Source: Paenibacillus phoenicis (GTDB lineage: Bacteria > Bacillota > Bacilli > Paenibacillales > Paenibacillaceae). Taken from it: a stretch of 64,000 nucleotides of DNA. Below the pieces are notes generated by a model that did no database searches, was not told the origin of the DNA, and saw nothing but the letters and a program-made list of their open reading frames with translations. The stretch is taken from NCBI RefSeq assembly GCF_034718895.1, contig NZ_JAYERP010000001.1:1240001-1304000 (forward strand). The letters run 5' to 3'. Below, piece by piece: positions 16,488-24,941 of this stretch (the stretch's first letter is position 1; the number at the start of each line of letters is the position of its first letter). A program made the position numbers and the translations under genes.

Positions 16488-16913
16488 ATGAGGGGTTTGT
16501 TGTTTGCGTTTTTGGCCGGGGCGTTCATCACCTTGCAAGGGGTGGCGAATACAAGAATCAGCGGCGAGATCGGCACATGGCCGGCGGCGGCGTTGACTCA
16601 GTGTACCGGCTTTGTCGCGGCCTTGCTGATTTGGCTGATGCTCCGTGACGGGGGGCTTCCCGACTTGCGGAAGGTGAAGCCGTTGTATATCAGCGGCGGG
16701 GCCTGGGCGGCGATTATTATTTTTAGCAACGTCACAGCGATCCAGCAGGTTGGAGTCACTTTGACGATCTCAGCGGTTTTGATTGCCCAGTTGTGCATCA
16801 CCTTTCTGATTGATAGCCTAGGTTGGTTTGGTGTACCGAAGCAAAAAATGCGGCTGCCGCAGTTTATCGGAATCGGCTTGATGATTGCGGGAGTGATTAT
16901 TCTCAAATTTTAA
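16488..16913 (+). CDS. YdcZ/DUF606-type half-size DMT transporter
   Basis: A 141-residue hydrophobic protein with four to five membrane segments, of the YdcZ (DUF606) family in the drug/metabolite transporter superfamily. ATG 16488 follows GAGGAGAGA. A paralogue lies at 17668 with a Crp/Fnr-type regulator gene between them, so the two small proteins may assemble as an antiparallel heterodimer. The substrate is not known. Confidence 0.82.
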   Translation: MRGLLFAFLAGAFITLQGVANTRISGEIGTWPAAALTQCTGFVAALLIWLMLRDGGLPDLRKVKPLYISGGAWAAIIIFSNVTAIQQVGVTLTISAVLIAQLCITFLIDSLGWFGVPKQKMRLPQFIGIGLMIAGVIILKF

Positions 16914-16954
16914 CGGATGAGTGAATGGCCCAAGCCTCAAGGAGGAGAACGGAT

Positions 16955-17653
16955 ATGAAAGAAGTGGCAGACCCGGACCTGCTAAATGACTATATCGAAT
17001 CGTATGGACTTCAGAAGGTATTTCCCAAAGCGTTGCTGCCTTATCTGACGCTTCACGGGTTTGACCAAGGAGAGCTGATTTGCACGCAAGGCGAGCCATC
17101 GCATACCATGTACGTGCTGGTTCGGGGGAAGATCAAAATTTATAACACCTCTCCGGAAGGCCGTACGCTGGTCATTTCCTTTAAAAATCCGCTGGAGGTC
17201 ATTGGGGATGTCGAATACATTCGGGACGGGGATATCATCAATACCGTTGAGGCTGTGTCCCCGGTTCACATGATCGGGGTAGAGTACCGCTGGCTGCGGA
17301 AGTACGGTGCGGATCATTCGCCGCTGTTGCATTTTTTGCTGGACATTATCACCAAGAAGTTCTATATGAAATCCAGCTCGATGAGCTTTAATCTGCTGTA
17401 TCCGGTGGAGATCCGCCTGGCGAGTTATCTCTTGTCTGTTTCTTTCGACGAAGCGGATGCGCGGTTTCAGGGGAAACTCGGCACCGCCGATTTGGCCGAT
17501 GCTGCTAATTTGATCGGTACCAGCTATCGCCATTTGAACCGGGTGCTGCAGAAATTTGCGGCGCTAGGTTTGATTGAGCGAAGCCGCGAGGGCATCACGG
17601 TGAAGGATCGGGAAGGGCTTCACAAACTGGCAAGCCGGAATATTTACGAATAG
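16955..17653 (+). CDS. Crp/Fnr-family transcriptional regulator (YeiL-like)
   Basis: A 232-residue regulator with a cyclic-nucleotide-binding-type beta-roll (about residues 25-140, including GEPSHTMYVLVRGKIKIYN) and a C-terminal helix-turn-helix (about 175-225, DLADAANLIGTSYRHLNRVL). No cysteine cluster of the Fnr type is seen at the N-terminus. It resembles YeiL. ATG 16955 follows AGGAGGAG. It sits between two YdcZ-family genes with gaps of 41 and 14 bases and probably controls them. Confidence 0.85.
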   Translation: MKEVADPDLLNDYIESYGLQKVFPKALLPYLTLHGFDQGELICTQGEPSHTMYVLVRGKIKIYNTSPEGRTLVISFKNPLEVIGDVEYIRDGDIINTVEAVSPVHMIGVEYRWLRKYGADHSPLLHFLLDIITKKFYMKSSSMSFNLLYPVEIRLASYLLSVSFDEADARFQGKLGTADLADAANLIGTSYRHLNRVLQKFAALGLIERSREGITVKDREGLHKLASRNIYE

Positions 17654-17667
17654 GGGGACGGAGAGAC

Positions 17668-18156
17668 GTGCTGTTAGGGATATTGTTCGCATTGACTGCC
17701 GGAGCGTTGGTGGGGATGCAAAACGTGTTTAATACGAAGGTGAATGAACAGACTGGCAATTGGACGACGACGACGCTGGTGTTAGGTCTGGGGTTTGCCG
17801 CCTCCTTTGTCATTGGCCTGATCGTTGAAGGAAAAGGAATGTTTACGTCATTACCCGGGATGCCGGTTTGGTTTTGGTTCAGCGGCTTGATTGGGGTTGG
17901 CGTCGTGACTTGCATGGTACAGGGCGTCAAACTGTTGGGGCCAACGTATGCTGTAGCCATCGTTATGACTTCGGAGTTGGGGTTTGCCTTGTTGTTTGAT
18001 TCGCTAGGCTGGCTCGGCTTACAGAAGATGCCGTTTACGTTGAATCAACTGATCGGTGTGTTAGTGATTGTCGGCGGGATCTTCGTGTTTAAGCTGGGCG
18101 GGGGAAGTGAGAGCGAGAAGGAAAGCTCCGTTCGCAAGAGAGAAGCTTTGAATTAA
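17668..18156 (+). CDS. YdcZ/DUF606-type half-size DMT transporter (second copy)
   Basis: A 162-residue membrane protein, about five hydrophobic segments, homologous to the protein at 16488 (shared start pattern GxxxxGxxN-T-K/R and the LLFDSLGW/FLIDSLGW segment). It starts with GTG at 17668, 7 bases after GGAGAGA; no ATG is available. The last 20 residues (GGGSESEKESSVRKREALN) form a charged cytoplasmic tail absent from the first copy. Likely heterodimer partner of the first copy. Confidence 0.82.
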   Translation: MLLGILFALTAGALVGMQNVFNTKVNEQTGNWTTTTLVLGLGFAASFVIGLIVEGKGMFTSLPGMPVWFWFSGLIGVGVVTCMVQGVKLLGPTYAVAIVMTSELGFALLFDSLGWLGLQKMPFTLNQLIGVLVIVGGIFVFKLGGGSESEKESSVRKREALN

Positions 18157-18180
18157 GCTTGGAGTTAGGGGGCGTCAAAT

Positions 18181-18579
18181 ATGGAGGGAAACATCGATAA
18201 AATCGCCTGGATTCGCCTGCGGGATGGTCGCATGTTAAATGTCCGTTCGAAGGGCAAAGAGCTGTTTTATGTTCCAGGCGGTAAAAGAGAACCCGGCGAG
18301 TCCGATCACGAAACTTTGCAACGGGAGATACAAGAGGAATTATCCGTGACCGTGAAGCCGGATTCAATCAAGTATTTCGCAACGTTTGAAGCCCAAGCTG
18401 ACGGTAAGCCGGAGGGAGTGCTTGTGCGGATGACATGCTACTTTGCGGAGGTGGAAGGCGAGCTTCAACCCGCTAACGAGATCGAGGAAGCGGCTTGGCT
18501 CAGCTATGCGGAGCGCGATCGGACGTCTCTGGTCAGCCGGATGATTTTCGACAAGCTCCATGAAATGAATCTGTTGTAG
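18181..18579 (+). CDS. Nudix hydrolase
   Basis: A 132-residue Nudix protein. The Nudix box GGKREPGESDHETLQREI followed by QEEL begins near residue 37 and carries the REIQEE metal-binding core; the usual glycine after EE is replaced by serine. It hydrolyses a nucleoside diphosphate linked to an unknown moiety. It starts 24 bases after the YdcZ copy with an RBS of TTAGGGGGCG. Confidence 0.9.
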   Translation: MEGNIDKIAWIRLRDGRMLNVRSKGKELFYVPGGKREPGESDHETLQREIQEELSVTVKPDSIKYFATFEAQADGKPEGVLVRMTCYFAEVEGELQPANEIEEAAWLSYAERDRTSLVSRMIFDKLHEMNLL

Positions 18580-18597
18580 CGGAAGGAAGGACGCCCG

Positions 18598-18780
18598 ATG
18601 ATCATTAGACCTTTACAATCGGAGGACAATGCAGAGATTGAAGCGGTGATCCGCGATTGCCTGATCGAGTTCGGCGGGAACCGGGAAGGGCTCGCTTGGC
18701 AGGACGACAGCCTCAGCGCACTTTCCAACTATTATGAGCCGGAGGGAAGAGCTTACTGGGTCGTGGAGCTGGAAGGTGTT
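18598..18780 (+). pseudogene. Truncated GNAT acetyltransferase (N-terminal 60 codons)
   Basis: The frame MIIRPLQSEDNAEIEAVIR ... YYEPEGRAYWVVELEG is a typical N-terminal third of a GNAT enzyme with good RBS AAGGAAGGA. After the VVELEG strand the sequence changes to narG in another frame and the GNAT frame ends in REERHHHLGKSTD. The acetyl-CoA binding part is lost. Confidence 0.75.
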
Positions 18781-19722
18781 CGTGAAGAACGGCATCATCA
18801 CCTGGGAAAATCAACAGATTGATTACCCGTCCTGCGGACCGGATATGCCCGAGTTTGAACCGCGCGGCTGCCCGCGGGGCGCCTCGTTCTCGTGGTACGA
18901 GTACAGTCCGCTGCGGGTGAAATACCCTTATATGCGTGGCAAGTTGCTGCGTCTATGGCGCGAGGCCATGACCAAGTCTCAAGGGAATCCCGTGGAAGCT
19001 TGGGCGAGCATCGTGGAGAACCCGGAAGCCGCACGATCCTATAAGCAAGCCCGCGGTAAAGGCGGACATGTGCGCGTGACCTGGGAAGAAGCGTCCCAGC
19101 TGATCTCCGCGCAATTACTTTATACCATTAAGAAATATGGACCAGACCGGATTGCCGGATTTACACCGATTCCAGCGATGTCGACCGATCAGCTACGCTT
19201 CGGGCGCGCGGTTCATCTCCTTGCTGGGCGGAGAGATGCTTAGCTTCTACGACTGGTATGCGGACCTGCCGCCGGCTTCACCGCAAATTTGGGGCGAGCA
19301 AACCGATGTGCCGGAGTCATCCGACTGGTATAACGCCGGATATCTGATCATGTGGGGCTCCAATGTGCCGCTCACGCGGACGCCGGATGCCCACTTCATG
19401 ACTGAAGTTCGTTACAAAGGGACCAAGGTGGTGTCCGTAGCGCCGGATCATGCGGAGAACGTCAAATTTGCCGATAACTGGCTGGCACCGCATCCGGGTA
19501 CAGACGCTGCGGTCGCACAAGCGATGACACATGTCATCCTGGACGAGTTCTACGTGAAGCGCCAGGAACCGATGTTCTTGAACTATGCCAAACAATACAC
19601 GGACATGTCTTTCCTCATTTTATTGGATCCGCATGAAGGCGGGTATAAGGCCGGACGTTTCCTGCGGGCCAGCGATCTGGGGCAGGCGACAGAGCATGCC
19701 GAATGGAAGCCGGTTATTTATG
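18757..19722 (+). pseudogene. narG: Internal fragment of narG (respiratory nitrate reductase alpha subunit), frameshifted
   Basis: The stretch encodes the N-terminal third of NarG: VKNGIITWENQQIDYPSCGP, DMPEFEPRGCPRGASFSWY, YSPLRVKYPYMRGK, KQARGKGGHVR, YGPDRIAGFTPIPAMS and then, after a frameshift near 19180, LLGGEMLSFYDWYADLPPAS, SDWYNAGYLIMWGSNVPLTR and TPDAHFMTEVRYKG up to EWKPVIY. About 50 N-terminal residues, the Fe-S ligand region and some 800 C-terminal residues are absent, and no narH, narJ or narI follows. It is clearly a relic. Conservation is still high, so the loss looks recent. Confidence 0.9.
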
Positions 19723-19886
19723 CTTACCGCAGGTATTATGTCTCCTGATGTCAGGTTATATGATGGACCGAGAACTGAATTGCTCCAATTAGCGGGGGAC
19801 TTAATTCGCAGCGGATTTTAGCATCGTAACTTTTTCCTGGATTCATCGTCCCTACTAAATAGATTGGTCAGAGAGGAGAATTTAGG

Positions 19887-21041
19887 ATGAAGTTAAGTAA
19901 GAGTCGGCTAGGGAAGGCGGTTTATGGCATGCTAGCAACAACGCTGGTCTGGGCCCTATCCGTAAATCCAGTTGCTGCCGAAAAGGCGGAGGTTTACCAC
20001 GCCTATACGAACCCGAATACGAAAGAGGCCTATTATAACGCCTACATCACGACGGATGACGGCCAGGCTCATCGGAAAGTGCTGTCCCGAACCAAGGACG
20101 GGACTTGGTATGTCCTTCCTGATACAGTCACCCAGGTGTGGGGGGACGAATTGAGTCCGTATGTTCGCGTAATGACGAAGGGGCTGAATCCGCAACCTTT
20201 TGGTGAAGTGTATTTGGATACGGCTGGGGACCGGCTGGTAGGAAAAGTGGGATATCAGAACTCCCCCAGCGGGAAGTTTGGAATTCGGAAGGTGATCTAT
20301 TTCGAGGGATATTCCAAGCGAGTTGCTCTCTTCGTGAAAAACAATCAGAACGGCGTGATCCGCCAAGCGTGGGATGGCTGGGAATGGCCCGTAACCTACT
20401 GGCTGCCCGACGGTTCCCTGCTGTTTGAGCGGTACAGTGAAACGGCGAAGCAGAACGAAATCGTACGGCTGGATCCCGATACACTGAAAACACAGAGACT
20501 ACTGCTTGCTTCTTTGCTAGGTTATGACGAGCAGCGTGGCGAATTGTTGCTGACTTATAATGAACCGACCCGGCAGCCGTATTTATACGATGTTCGTACT
20601 CGTAAAGTTCGAGGCGTAACTGAACATGAGGTTCAAGCTTTTTATGAGCGTGTGCAATGCTCGGCATCGACGAAAGCACCTGAAGTACCGGACGATTTGA
20701 ACGCTAATCAGCTTCCGGTCAAAGCGTTGGAATACGTTCAGGAAGGGGAGGCGAATTTGATCATAAACGGCAAGCAGATCGAATTGCCGTTCGCCTTCTT
20801 GGGAATGGATCAGAAGTTGTATGTTCCGATTCTCCCTGTATCCGAAAGTCTGAACTGGGAAGTTGAACGAAGTGCAGATAGCAATATGAAGGCATACCGT
20901 TATATGGTCTCGACGGAAACCCGGTCGATTCAAGTTGACCGTTCCAATTCGAAGGTCATTGAGGATCGGTTATACCTGCAAGACGATGTACTAACCAAGC
21001 TGGTCTCCGAATGGCGATTTGAATGGAACCCTGTAAAATAA
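19887..21041 (+). CDS. Secreted protein, possible copper-amine-oxidase-like stalk domain, 384 aa
   Basis: The first 31 residues form a signal peptide (MKLSKSRLGKAVYGMLATTL then VWALSVNPVAAE). The middle part (about 50-260) looks like a beta-propeller-like or repetitive beta protein (TYWLPDGSLLFERYSET, LLLTYNEPTRQPYLYDVRT). The C-terminal 100 residues (LIINGKQIELP, LYVPILPVSESLNWEVE, KVIEDRLYLQDD) resemble the copper amine oxidase N-terminal-like stalk domain common in Paenibacillus secreted proteins. RBS GAGAGGAG precedes the ATG. Function unknown; the domain reading is tentative. Confidence 0.65.
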   Translation: MKLSKSRLGKAVYGMLATTLVWALSVNPVAAEKAEVYHAYTNPNTKEAYYNAYITTDDGQAHRKVLSRTKDGTWYVLPDTVTQVWGDELSPYVRVMTKGLNPQPFGEVYLDTAGDRLVGKVGYQNSPSGKFGIRKVIYFEGYSKRVALFVKNNQNGVIRQAWDGWEWPVTYWLPDGSLLFERYSETAKQNEIVRLDPDTLKTQRLLLASLLGYDEQRGELLLTYNEPTRQPYLYDVRTRKVRGVTEHEVQAFYERVQCSASTKAPEVPDDLNANQLPVKALEYVQEGEANLIINGKQIELPFAFLGMDQKLYVPILPVSESLNWEVERSADSNMKAYRYMVSTETRSIQVDRSNSKVIEDRLYLQDDVLTKLVSEWRFEWNPVK

Positions 21042-21054
21042 TCTGAAGCCGCAT

Positions 21055-21144
21055 AAAAAAGCAGGCCCCTTGGTGAATGGTATTTGCATGGCTAGACGCG
21101 ATCAATTGAGGATGCATTCACTTGGACAAGGCCTGCTTTTTTTT
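21055..21144. terminator. Long bidirectional terminator
   Basis: AAAAAAGCAGGCC (21055-21067) pairs with GGCCTGCTTTTTTTT (21130-21144), with an inner pairing of CCTTGGTGAATG to CATTCAC...CAAGG. T-runs on both strands serve the two converging genes. Confidence 0.8.
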
Positions 21145-21148
21145 GAGA

Positions 21149-22051
21149 TTAACGGTGCAACGTATATTGATTGGCTTTACTTAAGCTGCGAATCAGCTCA
21201 ATTTCCTCCGCACTTAGTTCGGGGACGTCGGCGGCAGCGAGATTTTGCAGCAGCTGCTCACGTGAGCTGGCTCCCGGAATGACCACGGCTACCGCAGGAT
21301 GGGCCAGCGAATAGCGGATGGCCAGCTGTGTAAGGGTGCGCTCCGGCGTTTCTAGCTCCTGCAACTTGCGGCGCAGGTCGCGCAGCTCGTCCAGTTCGTA
21401 ATCCAGCACGCCTTTGGCCGGTTCGCGGTTCGCCGCCAGCGCTCCGCCGGCTAACGGTCCCCGGGCGATCACGCTGATCTGGTGCTCCTGAAGCAGAGGG
21501 AAGACCGCTTCTTCGCCGCGCCGGTCCACGATACTGTACTGGTTCATGACGCTGACGATAGAGGAGCGGGAGACATATTCCCGGATGACGTTAGGTCGAA
21601 TGGAAGAAATCCCGTACTCGCGGATGACACCTTCCTGCTTTAGTTGTTCAAACGCTTCGATCGTGTTATCGATCGGATCCTCGATCGTCCCGCCGTGCAG
21701 CTGATACAAATCGATATAATCCGTGCCGAGCCGGCGCAAGCTATCCTTTACCGCTGAGAGGATATACGCTTTGGACGCGTCCCAGACCCAGCCGTCTTGG
21801 CCGGGAATCCGCCGGTTGCCGACTTTGGTTGCCAGAATCACGCGATCCCGGCGCCCTTTAATTGCCTTGCCAACGATTTCTTCATTGGTTCCGTCATCGT
21901 ACAAATCGGCGGTATCGAGAAAGTTAACGCCACGGTCTAGCGCCTCATGGATCAGACCGATCGCCTTCGACGCTTCCGTCCCCAGCGACATGCAGCCTAG
22001 TCCGATTTCGCTGACCATTAGTTCGGAGGAGCCCAAACGGTTCATTTTCAT
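21149..22051 (-). CDS. Aldo/keto reductase
   Basis: A 300-residue NADPH-dependent aldo/keto reductase with (beta/alpha)8 fold. Visible features are FLDTADLYDDG (catalytic D and Y), the lysine in VILATKVGN, the QLHGGTIEDP histidine segment and the C-terminal nucleotide-binding VVIPGASSREQL. Start ATG 22051 (MKMNRLGSSELMVSEIGLG) is preferred over the upstream ATG at 22084 because AAGGGG lies 9 bases before it. Substrate unknown. Confidence 0.9.
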   Translation of the reverse strand: MKMNRLGSSELMVSEIGLGCMSLGTEASKAIGLIHEALDRGVNFLDTADLYDDGTNEEIVGKAIKGRRDRVILATKVGNRRIPGQDGWVWDASKAYILSAVKDSLRRLGTDYIDLYQLHGGTIEDPIDNTIEAFEQLKQEGVIREYGISSIRPNVIREYVSRSSIVSVMNQYSIVDRRGEEAVFPLLQEHQISVIARGPLAGGALAANREPAKGVLDYELDELRDLRRKLQELETPERTLTQLAIRYSLAHPAVAVVIPGASSREQLLQNLAAADVPELSAEEIELIRSLSKANQYTLHR

Positions 22052-22191
22052 CCTAATGTACCCCTTATCATTCGTATTGGTCATTCTATTATATGAAAAA
22101 TGCCTGTTTCTTCACAAATGTTGTGATTTACGGCTCCATGGAATAGGGAAGCCATCCCGCGAACATCTGGGTAACCATTAAGGTATCGCGA

Positions 22192-22385
22192 TCAGGAAGG
22201 ATAGATGATAGAGCTTAGTCCAATCATTCCTGCGCTCAAGGATTTGATTTCCCTGAACAGCCCGAACGAACCATCATCCAGGAGTGCATAGTAATAGTTG
22301 GCTACTCCTCGTCCTGCATATCCCGCTGTACCGTAGGCTTCTAGTACGTCGAACAGCATGGAAAATTCTTCTTCAACCTATATCG
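22192..22385 (-). pseudogene. C-terminal remnant of an unknown protein
   Basis: On the minus strand an open frame without start codon reads EEFSMLFDVLEAYGTAGYAG, RGVANYYYALLDDGSFGLFR and SLSAGMIGLSSIIYPS before TGA (22194-22192). It reads as true protein, but no 5' part or RBS is present. Family not recognised. Confidence 0.4.
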
Positions 22386-22425
22386 GAATCTTTCAGAAGG
22401 TCCAGTAGCGAAAAAAATGAAAAAG

Positions 22426-22446
22426 CGGAGCGCTCCGTTGCTCCCG
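22426..22446 (-). terminator. Probable terminator of the LysM-peptidase gene
   Basis: On the minus strand GGAGC...GCTCC and the palindrome CGGAGCGCTCCG are followed by CTTTTTCATTTTTTT. Position (34 bases after the stop) and T-run support a terminator, though the loop is unclear. Confidence 0.5.
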
Positions 22447-22479
22447 GAAGGCCCCCCGTGATCACCTTTTATAGACCAT

Positions 22480-23670
22480 TTACATATACAAGCTCGCCAG
22501 CAAGATCCCCAAGCTCTCCTCGTAAATTTCGTCGAATTGGGATAACGGCAGCGGATTTACGCCGGTTCCGAGTTCGATCGTAAATCCGGGACGCCGGAAT
22601 TCATAGATGAACCAATCCTTAAATCCGGCATAGCTTTCCACGTTCCGGACCGGCTTGTAGCCACTGACCCGGGCGAACTCGTTTACGATCGTCTCAGCAT
22701 ACGCCGGTTCGCGGTTTTCAAAGCCCCAATAGATCTCCTCCCCTTGGGTATGGAAGGCCAGGACATGATCAAAATCGCTCTGCCGAACCAGGTTGGCCAT
22801 GGCGATCGCTTCAGGTTCGGTCAGCGGGGCGGTGCCTGGATAATCCCGTGGACCGCGCTCCACTGGGTTTCTGGCAACCTCACGTTCCCATAACGCCGGG
22901 AACTGATCGTTCAAATCTACGCCATTGATATTGGCCTTCCATCCCTGAAAATCGGTGTTGCCGCCGTTGTAGGACAGCACATTGCTGCGGTAAGGTTCCT
23001 CGGCAGGCAATCCATGGATCACCAGGTCTACGCCGTCCGGGTTCACCATCGGCACCATGGAGAGGGTGGCTCCTTCGTAATAAGGCCACATGTGCAGACC
23101 GCGAATGGTGCTGTTATTCGTTAGCGCAAGCAGATATTGGTTCAGGAATTTGATCAACACCGGCGTCGTGATCCATTCATTTGCATGAAAAGCTCCGTTA
23201 ACATGCACTTGTTTGCTGCCTTTACCGATGCGTAGTTCGGGGATCGGTTTGTTCATGACCGAATTGCCGATATTCCGATAGGCGATAAACGGATAAATGT
23301 CCATCAACCGGTTTAAATCGTCCCGCAAGGCGGCGTAATCATAGGGTTTGCGGATGTCGACCACGAACCAGGTGACCCGCAGCGGAAGCTGCAGCCGTTG
23401 TCCGATCGTAAGGTGGTTTGGATTCACCGACTGGTTCAGCAGCAGGATTACATCCAGAGAAACCCCGCGGTCCCTGGACAGCTTCCAGATGGAATCCCCG
23501 GCTTTCACCTGATACTCGCTGGTGACAAAACCAGGGATGTGGATGGTCTGGCCCACGCTAAGGCTCTCCGCTGGAATGCCTGGATTGGAATCGACGATCA
23601 ATTGCAGCGGCAGTTGGAAAATTTGACTGTAGTACCATAACGTATCCCCCGAACGCACTTGTATACGCAT
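22480..23670 (-). CDS. LysM-M14 gamma-D-glutamyl-L-diamino acid endopeptidase
   Basis: A 396-residue cell-wall peptidase. Two LysM domains (about residues 1-45, RSGDTLWYYSQIFQLPLQLI, and 50-95, VKAGDSIWKLSRDRGVSLDV) bind peptidoglycan. The M14 carboxypeptidase-fold domain follows with zinc ligands in GAFHANEW (H and E) and AFHTQGEE (H), and the catalytic glutamate in FTIELGTG. This architecture matches endopeptidase I of Lysinibacillus sphaericus and YqgT, which cut gamma-D-Glu-diaminopimelate bonds in spore or cell-wall peptides. ATG 23670 (MRIQVRSGD) follows AGGAGGG. No signal peptide is visible. Confidence 0.9.
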   Translation of the reverse strand: MRIQVRSGDTLWYYSQIFQLPLQLIVDSNPGIPAESLSVGQTIHIPGFVTSEYQVKAGDSIWKLSRDRGVSLDVILLLNQSVNPNHLTIGQRLQLPLRVTWFVVDIRKPYDYAALRDDLNRLMDIYPFIAYRNIGNSVMNKPIPELRIGKGSKQVHVNGAFHANEWITTPVLIKFLNQYLLALTNNSTIRGLHMWPYYEGATLSMVPMVNPDGVDLVIHGLPAEEPYRSNVLSYNGGNTDFQGWKANINGVDLNDQFPALWEREVARNPVERGPRDYPGTAPLTEPEAIAMANLVRQSDFDHVLAFHTQGEEIYWGFENREPAYAETIVNEFARVSGYKPVRNVESYAGFKDWFIYEFRRPGFTIELGTGVNPLPLSQFDEIYEESLGILLASLYM

Positions 23671-23796
23671 AACATATCCCTCCTGCACAATTTTGCCTTA
23701 TAACACCCTATGTAGGAGGAAGTGCGCTCCATGCAAAAAATGAAGGATTCCTGCTTCACAACCTGCGAGCTTTCCGGTAGAATTTAAAAGGCTATA

Positions 23797-23829
23797 TTGT
23801 TAACCTTAAATACGAATTAAGGTTAACAA
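23797..23829 (+). promoter_or_regulatory. BirA biotin operator
   Basis: TTGTTAACC (23797-23805) and GGTTAACAA (23821-23829) form the inverted repeat known for Bacillus-type BirA, with arms extending to TTAA inside. It lies 38 bases before bioB, so biotinyl-AMP-BirA should repress this gene. Confidence 0.92.
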
Positions 23830-23866
23830 TTAAAAATCAATCAAACATAGAAAGCTGGGATGAGGA

Positions 23867-24868
23867 ATGAACCAACGCAAGATGGTAGGACAGAGCTGGG
23901 ACACCTTCGCCGAAAAAGCCCTGAGCGGTGCAGTTTTAACTTTGGAGGAGGGGGTGTCCGTATTACAAGCCAACAATGATCAATTGCTGCCGTTGATGAA
24001 GGCGGCTTATCGAGTGAGACGGCATTACTATGGCAATAAAGTTAAGCTCAACATGATCATCAATGCCAAAAGCGGACTATGCCCCGAAGATTGCGGGTAC
24101 TGCTCCCAATCCTTGGTCTCAACGGCTTCGATTCCGAAATATCCGCTGCTCGACAGGGAAACGTTGGTCGCCGGAGCCCGTGAAGCATTACAGCGCAAGG
24201 CAGGAACGTATTGTATCGTGGCTTCCGGCAGGGGACCCACCGATAAAGAGCTCGAGCAAGTCGTTGAAGCGGTCGCTGAAATCCGCGCGACGATGCCGCT
24301 GAAGATTTGCGCTTGCCTCGGTATTCTAAGGGAGGAGCAGGCGGAGAAGCTCCGTGAAGCCGGAGTTCACCGCTACAACCACAATTTGAACACGAGCCGG
24401 GCGAACTATCCGTCGATCACAACCACCCATACCTACGATCAACGCGTGGCAACGGTGGAAACGGCAAGAGCGCACGGCATGTCTCCTTGCTCTGGCGTGA
24501 TTATCGGCATGGGCGAATCGGATGAGGAAATCGTGGAGATGGCTTTGGCGCTGCGTGAATTGGATGCCGATTCGATTCCGATCAATTTTCTGAACGCGAT
24601 CCCGGGGACGCCGCTCGAACATTCGGAGCGGGTACCGGCGCTAAAGGCGCTTAAGGTATTGGCTTTGTTCCGGTTTATCTGTCCGACGAAGGAAATCCGG
24701 GTAGCCGGCGGCCGGGAGATCAGTCTCCGTACGCTGCAGCCGCTATCCTTATATGCAGCGAATTCGATCTTTGTGGGCGACTACATGACGACGAAGGGGC
24801 AAGACGTAACTCTAGATCACCAAATGATTGAGGATCTGGGCTTCGAAATTGAAGAAACCGCGATTTAA
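23867..24868 (+). CDS. bioB: Biotin synthase
   Basis: A 333-residue radical-SAM enzyme inserting sulfur into dethiobiotin, the last step of biotin synthesis. The SAM 4Fe-4S ligands are C72, C76 and C79 (CPEDCGYC). Family segments NMIINAKSG, YNHNLNTS and the cluster-site AGGREISLR are present. Length is normal. It stands alone behind a BirA operator; no other bio genes are in the window, so the remaining pathway genes or a dethiobiotin source must be elsewhere. Confidence 0.97.
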   Translation: MNQRKMVGQSWDTFAEKALSGAVLTLEEGVSVLQANNDQLLPLMKAAYRVRRHYYGNKVKLNMIINAKSGLCPEDCGYCSQSLVSTASIPKYPLLDRETLVAGAREALQRKAGTYCIVASGRGPTDKELEQVVEAVAEIRATMPLKICACLGILREEQAEKLREAGVHRYNHNLNTSRANYPSITTTHTYDQRVATVETARAHGMSPCSGVIIGMGESDEEIVEMALALRELDADSIPINFLNAIPGTPLEHSERVPALKALKVLALFRFICPTKEIRVAGGREISLRTLQPLSLYAANSIFVGDYMTTKGQDVTLDHQMIEDLGFEIEETAI

Positions 24869-24941
24869 TAGAAAGATAGCGCCACGCTTTGTTATCCGGT
24901 AAACTGGATGAAGTAAGAATTCTAATAACGTGGTGATTTGC

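Noticed and set aside
19723-19821. Short plus-strand frame ending in RLYDGPRTELLQLAGDLIRSGF-like tail (22 residues, given here only as ending in AGDLIRSGF)
   Set aside because: It may be the tail of another lost gene, but it is too short and has no start or recognised family.
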